From: an uncultured Collinsella sp.
GTDB lineage: Bacteria > Actinomycetota > Coriobacteriia > Coriobacteriales > Coriobacteriaceae
Direction of reading: 5' to 3'
DNA: 64,000 nucleotides
Assembly (NCBI GenBank): GCA_937950325.1
Contig: CALFDJ010000008.1
Coordinates: 86,110 to 150,109, forward strand
The notes under the pieces are model-generated. The model saw nothing but the letters and a program-made list of their open reading frames with translations. It did no database searches and was not told the origin of the DNA. A program made the translations under genes and the position numbers. Positions 58,479-64,000 of this stretch are shown one piece after another; the first letter of the stretch is position 1, and each line of letters starts with the position of its first letter.

Positions 58479-59189
58479 GTTGGCGATCGTCGCCCCGCAC
58501 TGCTGCGGGTCGCCGGGGCCGTTCGACAGCATCACGCCGTCGTAGTCGATCTGCGTGAAGTCGTAGTCCCAAGGCACGCGGATCACCGTCGCGTTCCGCT
58601 TCGTCAGGCAGCGCACGATGTTGTATTTGCAGCCGCAGTCGACCAGTACGATCCGGTACTTCCCGTTCCCGTACGTTTCGACCTGTTTCGTGCTGACGAG
58701 CGCCGCCAAGTTCTCCTTGTTCGGATCGACGAACTCCGCGGGCTCGGGCGAGCCTTCGATCACGAGCTTGCCGAGCATGACGCCCCGCTCGCGGATGATC
58801 TTCGTGATCCGGCGCGTGTCCACGCCCCAAATGCCCGGCACGCCGTTGTCCTTGAGCCACTGTCCGAGGCTTTCGCTCGCGTTCCAGTGGCTGTGCTCGA
58901 ACGAATAGTCGGAGACGACCAGAGCGCGGATGTGGATACGGTCCGATTCGAAAAAGCGCAGCAAACCGTCCTGCTCCGTAAACTGCGGAACTCCGTAGTT
59001 GCCGATCAGCGGATAGGTCGACACGAGGATCTGACCGCTGTACGACGGGTCGGTCAGGCTTTCGGGATAACCGGTCATGGCTGTGTTGAAGACGACTTCG
59101 CCCGAAACGGACGTTTCGGCGCCGAAGGAGTACCCTTCGAATTGAGTGCCGTCCTCGAGGATCAGACGGGCGGTTTTTTTGTCAGACAT
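58455..59189 (-). CDS. carA: Carbamoyl-phosphate synthase small subunit, N-terminal part (cut at the join)
   Basis: About 245 codons of CarA from the ATG at 59189. It begins ARLILEDGTQFEGYSFG and continues through GEVVFNTAMTGYPESLTDPSY, the GIWGVDTRRITKIIRERG region and LVDCGCKYNIVRCL into SNGPGDPQQC at the start of the glutamine amidotransferase domain. The catalytic Cys and His regions that should follow are missing because the frame passes into the SPFH tail. The chimeric product would not be a working glutaminase. A Bacteroidetes promoter lies upstream. Confidence 0.88.
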
Positions 59190-59260
59190 TATTTATCAGT
59201 AAGTTATGGATTGTCTTCCCTTGCTGAAACTGTCTTCTGGCTCAGAATAGTTTCTGAGTC

Positions 59261-59292
59261 GCAAAGGTACGGATAGATTTTCGATTGTGCAA
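59261..59292 (-). promoter_or_regulatory. Bacteroidetes-type promoter of carA
   Basis: On the minus strand TTG (59290-59292), a 20-base spacer, then TACCTTTG (59262-59269), matching the Bacteroidetes -33/-7 consensus. Confidence 0.8.
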
Positions 59293-59495
59293 GCCGGCGC
59301 GGGAAAGTTTTCGGGGATCGTCGCCGGTATGCCGCGCGGGTCCGTCGTATCCGTCGGGACCTTGCGGTAGGAGTTGGGGGGCGAGATTCGGCATGCCCGA
59401 GACTCGTTTCCTGCGGGAAAACGTTTCCGGTGCGATGCCCTATGGTCGGAAAGCGGCATGCGTTTTCGTATCCGGGTATCGGAGCCGACCGGCGG

Positions 59496-59527
59496 TTTGG
59501 GGATTCGGTCCGTCTTGTCTATCTTTG
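59496..59527 (+). promoter_or_regulatory. Bacteroidetes-type promoter of the methyltransferase gene
   Basis: TTTG (59496-59499), a 20-base spacer and TATCTTTG (59520-59527), a full match to the consensus. It places the transcription start near 59534 and excludes the upstream ATG at 59374 as the translation start. The 379-base gap 59190-59568 otherwise shows only the two divergent promoters. Confidence 0.85.
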
Positions 59528-59568
59528 TCGGACCGCACCGGCGTTCGGGGCGGGATAATCCGATTGCC

Positions 59569-60321
59569 GTGATCAAGTCCGAAATAGCCTTCGTGCGCTC
59601 GCTCTCCTCGAAAAAGGAGCGTGCCGCCTCCGGCCTGTTCGTGGCCGAGGGGGAGAAGCTCGTAGGCGAGATGCTCGCCTCGGAATTCCGCGTGCGCAAG
59701 ATTTTCCGTTGCGGCGAGGAAGACCGGAGCGAGGCGGGGAGTGTCGATACCGAACGCGTGTCGCCCAAGGAGATGGAGCGAATCAGCGCGCTGAAGACGC
59801 CGACGCCGGTGCTGGCTCTGATCGAGCTGCCCCGCTATCGGTTGTCTGCCGGCACGGGGACGGACGATCTGGCGCTTGCGCTCGACGGAGTGCAGGACCC
59901 CGGCAATCTGGGAACGATCGTCCGGCTGGCCGACTGGTTCGGCATTCGCGACATCGTCTGCTCGGAAAACACCGCCGATTGTTTCGGGCCGAAAGCCGTT
60001 CAGGCTACGATGGGGGCCATTGCCCGCGTGCGGGTGCACTATACGGCGCTGGAATCGTTCCTTACCCGTGCGGCGGAGCGGGGAACGCCTGTGTACGGGA
60101 CGTTTCTGGAGGGGGAGGATATTTACCGGGCCGGGCTTTCCGCCGGCGGCATCGTCGTGATGGGCAGCGAAGGAAACGGCATCTCGTCCGGAACGGCCCG
60201 CTGCGTTACCCGGCGCCTTTTCATACCGCCCTATCCGGGAGCGGCGCCCACGTCCGAGTCGCTGAACGTGGCGATGGCCACGGCGGTCGTAGCGGCCGAG
60301 TTCCGGCGCCGCATCCGCTGA
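59569..60321 (+). CDS. TrmH/SpoU-family RNA 2'-O-methyltransferase
   Basis: A 250-residue methyltransferase. The N-terminal substrate-binding domain (SEIAFVRSLSSKKERAASGLFVAEGEKLV) leads into the SpoU fold: motif 1 LDGVQDPGNLGTIVRLADWFG, motif 2 GSEGNGIS, motif 3 YPGAAPTSESLNVAMATAVV. The GTG start lies just inside the transcript predicted from the promoter at 59496-59527. Whether tRNA or rRNA is methylated cannot be told from sequence. Confidence 0.9.
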   Translation: MIKSEIAFVRSLSSKKERAASGLFVAEGEKLVGEMLASEFRVRKIFRCGEEDRSEAGSVDTERVSPKEMERISALKTPTPVLALIELPRYRLSAGTGTDDLALALDGVQDPGNLGTIVRLADWFGIRDIVCSENTADCFGPKAVQATMGAIARVRVHYTALESFLTRAAERGTPVYGTFLEGEDIYRAGLSAGGIVVMGSEGNGISSGTARCVTRRLFIPPYPGAAPTSESLNVAMATAVVAAEFRRRIR

Positions 60322-60334
60322 CGGGCCGGCTCCT

Positions 60335-61678
60335 TTAGAACAGCAGCCCGATCCGGCTGGCGAACAGGATACCGATCACTACGGGGATGACGAACCGGAT
60401 CAGGAATCGGACGACCGGGAAGACGCGGGTCCCGTATTTCAGTCCGCTGGTCATTTCGTCGCGCAGCTTTCGGGGCGATAGCACCCAGCCTGCGAACAGC
60501 ACGATGAACAGACCGCCCAGCGGCATCATCAGGTTCGACGACAGGCTGTCGCACAGATCGAACAGATTTTTTCCTCCGATAGTCAGGACCGAACCAGGCA
60601 TCATCGACAGCGCGCTGAGCGATCCGGTTGCGGCTACGGTACAGGCCGTGCAGACGATGGCTTTCGACCGCGTGATGCGCATTTCTTCCGACAGGTAGGC
60701 GATGATGACTTCGAGCAGCGAGACCGACGAGGTGATTGCGGCCAAGAACAGCAGGACGAAAAATACGACCGAGATCACATAGCCCCCGCTCATCCGGGCG
60801 AAAACGTTCGGCAGCGTCAAAAAAACCAGCTCCGGACCCGAGGTGGGCGAGATGCCGAACGAGAAGACGGCGGGGAAAATGGCCAGTCCCGAAAGGACGG
60901 CCACCGTAATGTCCGACAGCGAGACCATCGCCCCGATGCGGAACATATTCTCGTTCTTGCGCAGATAGGAGCCGTAAGTGATCATGCAGCCCATGCCGAG
61001 GCTCATCGAGAAGAAGGATTGTCCGAGGGCTTCCAGTACGGTCGTTCCGGTGATCTTGCTGAAGTCGGGCTTCAGCAGAAAGTCGATCCCCTGGCGCGCG
61101 CCGTCGAGCGTCAGCGCATTGAGAGCCATGCCGAACAACAGCAGAAACAGCATCGGCATCAGGATTTTATTGTACCGTTCGATTCCCTTTTCGATTCCCG
61201 AGTAGACGATGAAAGCCGAAGCCGCGATGAATACGAGCGTCCATGCGATCGGTCGCCAGCCGCTGGCGACGAAGCCGTCGAACGCCGCCGCCACCTGCTC
61301 GGGCGTGCGATCGTGGAAGCGGTTCAGCACCGATTCCTTGAGAAACTCGAGCGACCAGCCGGCGATCACGCAGTAGAACGACAGAATGATGAAAGCACAG
61401 AGAATGCCCATGTAGCCCACCCATTTCCATTTCGTGCCCGGGGCCAGTTTGCTGAACGCGCGCATCGAGTTGCGTTTGGTCGAACGGCCCAGACTGAATT
61501 CCGACAGCATGATCGGAATGGAAATCAGAAAGCTGATCGTCAGATAGATCAAAATGAAGGCCGCCCCGCCGTTCTCGCCGGCCACGTACGGGAAGCGCCA
61601 GATGTTGCCCAGTCCGATAACCGAGCCTCCGACGGCGGCGATCGTGCCGAAACGGCTCGCGAATGATCCTCTTTTCAT
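60335..61678 (-). CDS. Neurotransmitter:sodium symporter (NSS) family transporter
   Basis: A 447-residue, about 12-helix LeuT-fold transporter. Helix 1 carries the sodium and substrate site GGSVIGLGNIWRFPYVAGENGG, and helix 6 has the family stretch GQSFFSMSLGMGCMITYGSY. Bacterial members take up amino acids such as tryptophan, tyrosine or leucine with sodium. The start MKRGSFASRF is the usual family N-terminus; the frame to 61735 is longer by 19 residues. It converges with the methyltransferase gene, with 13 bases between stops. Confidence 0.92.
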   Translation of the reverse strand: MKRGSFASRFGTIAAVGGSVIGLGNIWRFPYVAGENGGAAFILIYLTISFLISIPIMLSEFSLGRSTKRNSMRAFSKLAPGTKWKWVGYMGILCAFIILSFYCVIAGWSLEFLKESVLNRFHDRTPEQVAAAFDGFVASGWRPIAWTLVFIAASAFIVYSGIEKGIERYNKILMPMLFLLLFGMALNALTLDGARQGIDFLLKPDFSKITGTTVLEALGQSFFSMSLGMGCMITYGSYLRKNENMFRIGAMVSLSDITVAVLSGLAIFPAVFSFGISPTSGPELVFLTLPNVFARMSGGYVISVVFFVLLFLAAITSSVSLLEVIIAYLSEEMRITRSKAIVCTACTVAATGSLSALSMMPGSVLTIGGKNLFDLCDSLSSNLMMPLGGLFIVLFAGWVLSPRKLRDEMTSGLKYGTRVFPVVRFLIRFVIPVVIGILFASRIGLLF

Positions 61679-61722
61679 AAGTGCGGTGCAGATTCGGTTC
61701 GGACATGCCGAACGGGAGTTTT

Positions 61723-61731
61723 GCAAAGATA
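61723..61731 (-). promoter_or_regulatory. Probable -7 element of the NSS gene
   Basis: TATCTTTGC on the minus strand, 45 bases before the start, matches TAnnTTTG. No convincing TTG is found at the expected distance upstream. Confidence 0.55.
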
Positions 61732-61925
61732 GCAAAATTGTGCCGTTTCTTTCCGCGATGCGTGTCGTGAAATGACCGGGGGCCGGCGCATTGCGGATTT
61801 CGGCGTGGTCTGCATGCCCGGTCTGTGCCGGTTTTTTCCCGGCGCCGTTTTTCGCGTCGGATGTTTTCCGTGAGTCGGGCGGCGTTCCGTCCGGACGACG
61901 GGACGCGGAATTGACGATTGTTTGC

Positions 61926-61933
61926 TAACTTTG
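61926..61933 (+). promoter_or_regulatory. Probable -7 element of the U32 gene
   Basis: TAACTTTG ends 4 bases before the ATG, implying an essentially leaderless or very short 5' end, as is frequent in Bacteroidales. The matching TTG element is not evident. Confidence 0.6.
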
Positions 61934-61937
61934 CGCC

Positions 61938-63827
61938 ATGGGCACGGGAAAAATCGTCGAGCTGCTGGCTCCGGCCAAGGACTACGCTCACGGATGCGCC
62001 GCGATCGACTGCGGAGCCGATGCGCTGTATGTCGGCGCGCCGGCTTTCGGCGCGCGGGCCGGCGCGGCCGTGCCGGCCGACGAGATCGGCCGGCTGTGCG
62101 ATTACGCCCACCGTTTCGGGGCCAAGGTCTTCGTCACGATGAACACGCTCGTCTACGAGAGCGAGCTGTCCGAGGCCGAGTGGATCGCCCGCGACATGTA
62201 CCGGGCCGGAGCCGACGCGCTGATCGTGCAGGATGCCGCTTTTCTGCGTATGGATCTGCCTCCGATCGAGTTGCACGCCTCGACGCAGATATTCAATATG
62301 GACCCGGTCCGCGCCCGCTTCTGGTACGAGGCGGGCTTCACGAGGCTGATCGTGGAACGGGCGGCCTCGCTCGACGAAATGCGGCGGATCGCCGGGGCCG
62401 CGCCCGGCCTCGAGATCGAAGCGTTCGTGCATGGGGCGATCTGCGTTTGCTACAGCGGCCGCTGCTTCATGAGCCGTTCGATGGGGCCCCGCAGCGGCAA
62501 CCGGGGCGATTGCTCGCAGGCGTGCCGGCTGCCGTACGAACTGCTCGACGGCCGGATGCGTTCGCAGGGGCGGGCCCGGCACTGGCTTTCGGTACGCGAT
62601 CTGAACCTATCGGACCGGCTCGAGGAGATGATCGACGCCGGAGTCGGCTCCTTCAAGATCGAGGGACGGCTGAAGGATATGGCCTATGTGCGCAACGTCG
62701 TGGGATGGTACCGTAGCCGGCTGGATGAAATATTTTTCCGGCGGCCGGATTTGAAACGGGCCTCGCAGGGGAGCGTCGCGCTCGATTTCGAGCCCGATCC
62801 CGCCAAGAGCTTCTCGCGCGGCTCGACGCATTATTTCCTGGACGGACCGGCGGCCGGGGTCGCTTCGCTCGATACGCCCAAGTCGCTCGGCGAGGCGGTC
62901 GGGACGGTTGTCTCGGCGGGTCGGGAGTGGTTCGGGATGAGCGGAAAGATCGCGCTTGCCCCCGGCGACGGCATCTGTTTCGCGGACGAGACGGGCGAGT
63001 TGAGGGGGACCTATGTCAACCGGACGGAGGACGGCCGCGTCTATCCGAACCGCATGGACGGAATCGGGTGCGGGACGGCGATTTTCCGCAATTACGACCG
63101 TCGTTTTTCGGAGGCGCTGGAGCGCAGCCGTTCCCGTCGGACGCTGCCTGTCGAGGCGGCCGTTGAAGTGACTCGGAACCGGATATCGGTGACGTTCTCG
63201 GACGGTTCGTCGCAGGCGACGGCCTCGCGCGATGGCCGTTTCGACGAAGCGCTCGATCCGTTGCGGGCCGAACGGACGGTCCGGGCGCAGACGGCCAAGA
63301 CCGGCGACACGAGCTATGAAGTATGCCGGATCGAGGTGCGCTGGGACATGCCTCGCTTCGTGCCCGTTTCTTTGCTGAACGAGCTGAGGCGCGAGGCGCT
63401 TTCGCGGCTCGATGCCGGGCGGGCGGCATGTTATGTCCGCCGGTCCCGCCGGGAGGAGAATCTTCGGGCTCTTTTCCCGGATACGGAGCTTTCCGCCGAG
63501 GAAAACGTCGTCAATTCGCTGGCCGCCGGCTTCTACCGCGAGCACGGTGTGCGTCGGATCGAGCCGGGGTTCGACGCGGGCCCGATTCCCGAGGGTTGCC
63601 GCGTCATGCGGACGCGTTATTGCCTGAGACGGGAGACGGGGCAGTGCCTCCGGAAGAACCCGGTCTATCGGGGACGCCTTTTTCTGGCGTCCGGGCGGCA
63701 TGTGTACGAGCTGCTGTTCGATTGCGCCCGTTGTGAAATGAGCGTCGTATATCGGGGCGAGCGCGGAGAGCCGGCGCGGGAAGAAGGTGCCCGAAGGGAG
63801 CGGAAGCCCGGACGGCCCCGGCGATGA
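61938..63827 (+). CDS. U32 family peptidase / RNA hydroxylation-type protein
   Basis: A 629-residue U32 protein. It starts VELLAPAKDYAHGCAAIDCGADALYVG and carries the family signature EAFVHGAICVCYSGRCFMS followed by GNRGDCSQACR, which supplies cysteines for an iron-sulfur centre. The C-terminal half is a collagenase-like domain ending with two Cys pairs (CLRRETGQC, CARCEMS). Members include RlhA and TrhP, which hydroxylate rRNA or tRNA, so a role in RNA modification is more likely than proteolysis. ATG start after the -7 element. Confidence 0.9.
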   Translation: MGTGKIVELLAPAKDYAHGCAAIDCGADALYVGAPAFGARAGAAVPADEIGRLCDYAHRFGAKVFVTMNTLVYESELSEAEWIARDMYRAGADALIVQDAAFLRMDLPPIELHASTQIFNMDPVRARFWYEAGFTRLIVERAASLDEMRRIAGAAPGLEIEAFVHGAICVCYSGRCFMSRSMGPRSGNRGDCSQACRLPYELLDGRMRSQGRARHWLSVRDLNLSDRLEEMIDAGVGSFKIEGRLKDMAYVRNVVGWYRSRLDEIFFRRPDLKRASQGSVALDFEPDPAKSFSRGSTHYFLDGPAAGVASLDTPKSLGEAVGTVVSAGREWFGMSGKIALAPGDGICFADETGELRGTYVNRTEDGRVYPNRMDGIGCGTAIFRNYDRRFSEALERSRSRRTLPVEAAVEVTRNRISVTFSDGSSQATASRDGRFDEALDPLRAERTVRAQTAKTGDTSYEVCRIEVRWDMPRFVPVSLLNELRREALSRLDAGRAACYVRRSRREENLRALFPDTELSAEENVVNSLAAGFYREHGVRRIEPGFDAGPIPEGCRVMRTRYCLRRETGQCLRKNPVYRGRLFLASGRHVYELLFDCARCEMSVVYRGERGEPAREEGARRERKPGRPRR

Positions 63828-64000
63828 TCGGGGCGCAGGGTCTCGCGTAGGACGACCCGAGGCATGGCGGCAGAGGACGGTTTGATCCGGACGGGTCGTT
63901 TCGGGGGGAAGTCTCGGAAAGTCGGCCATAGCTTCGCTTCGGTCCCTCGGAGCGGGAAAGGCCCGAAATATTTTATGAAGTGAAACGAAGCATAGCAATC
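63828..64000. other. Non-coding end of the window
   Basis: I see no gene with a ribosome site, RNA gene or repeat in these 173 bases of Bacteroidales-type DNA. Confidence 0.5.

Noticed and set aside
58239..59189. A single complete 316-residue carA gene
   Set aside because: The last 75-80 residues are an SPFH-protein tail and the glutaminase catalytic residues are missing; it is a fusion created at the genome join.
58480..64000. Horizontal transfer of a Bacteroidales segment into the coriobacterium
   Set aside because: There is no integrase, transposase or tRNA target at the edge; the boundary is in the middle of two genes at a shared short word, as expected of misassembly.

Overview
The window is two unrelated genomes joined end to end. 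Bases 1 to about 58,460 look like a Collinsella-type coriobacterium (Actinomycetota): compact operons, high GC, strong GGAGG-type ribosome binding sites, and protein content typical of that group. From about 58,480 to the end the DNA looks like an Alistipes-type Bacteroidales: it carries promoters of the TTTG-N20-TAnnTTTG type and a gene set (carA, an SpoU-family methyltransferase, an NSS symporter, a U32 peptidase) with no link to what precedes it. The join falls inside a 24-base stretch encoding IRKAIALG that both parent genes appear to share, so the apparent carA gene ends in the tail of an SPFH/band-7 protein. This is most likely a chimeric assembly. I identified both organisms by recognising protein families, not by database search.

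Layout. 1-12,267: a pectin and galacturonate locus. It holds a pectinesterase fused to an alpha/beta hydrolase, a second esterase, a GH28 polygalacturonase, a GPH-type symporter, uxaA, uxaB, uxaC and a LacI-type regulator, with copies of the palindrome AGGTGAACGTTCACCT ahead of the transporter and of uxaC. Together they would demethylate and cleave pectin, import galacturonate and convert it to 2-keto-3-deoxygluconate. 12,412-15,740: ferrous iron uptake (FeoB-associated protein, FeoB, two FeoA) with two candidate metal-regulator operators. 15,973-19,195: an HPr-like protein, aspS, serB. 19,232-23,892: a lactate racemase locus (larB, a larC lacking its C-terminal half, a TetR regulator, an aquaglyceroporin like LarD, larA). 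24,772-32,428: ppc, hisS, an MFS remnant, an M20 amidohydrolase and a DMT exporter. 32,768-40,745: two YhgE/Pip membrane proteins, htpG, a GNAT enzyme. 40,785-42,849: a capsule-type CpsB/CpsD/Wzz tyrosine phosphorylation cassette. 43,045-49,743: a PhoBR-like pair with pstB, then a VanRS-like pair divergent from a D,D-carboxypeptidase. 49,806-54,564: tRNA-Ser, a stand-alone ATPase, a large TPR protein and tRNA-Arg. 54,644-58,232: a hypothetical protein, serS, a 57-residue membrane protein, proC and rlmH. 58,239-64,000: the join and the Bacteroidales segment.

The most unusual content is not in the proteins. The coriobacterial part is full of structured intergenic DNA. There are nested hairpins with outer arms of 28-32 bp around a terminator-like inner stem, placed at gene 3' ends. 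There are tandem hairpins and several short repeat families. Most striking, a unit of about 190 bases beside both tRNA genes duplicates the tRNA 3' end and terminator and carries a shared hairpin block whose stems show compensatory base changes.
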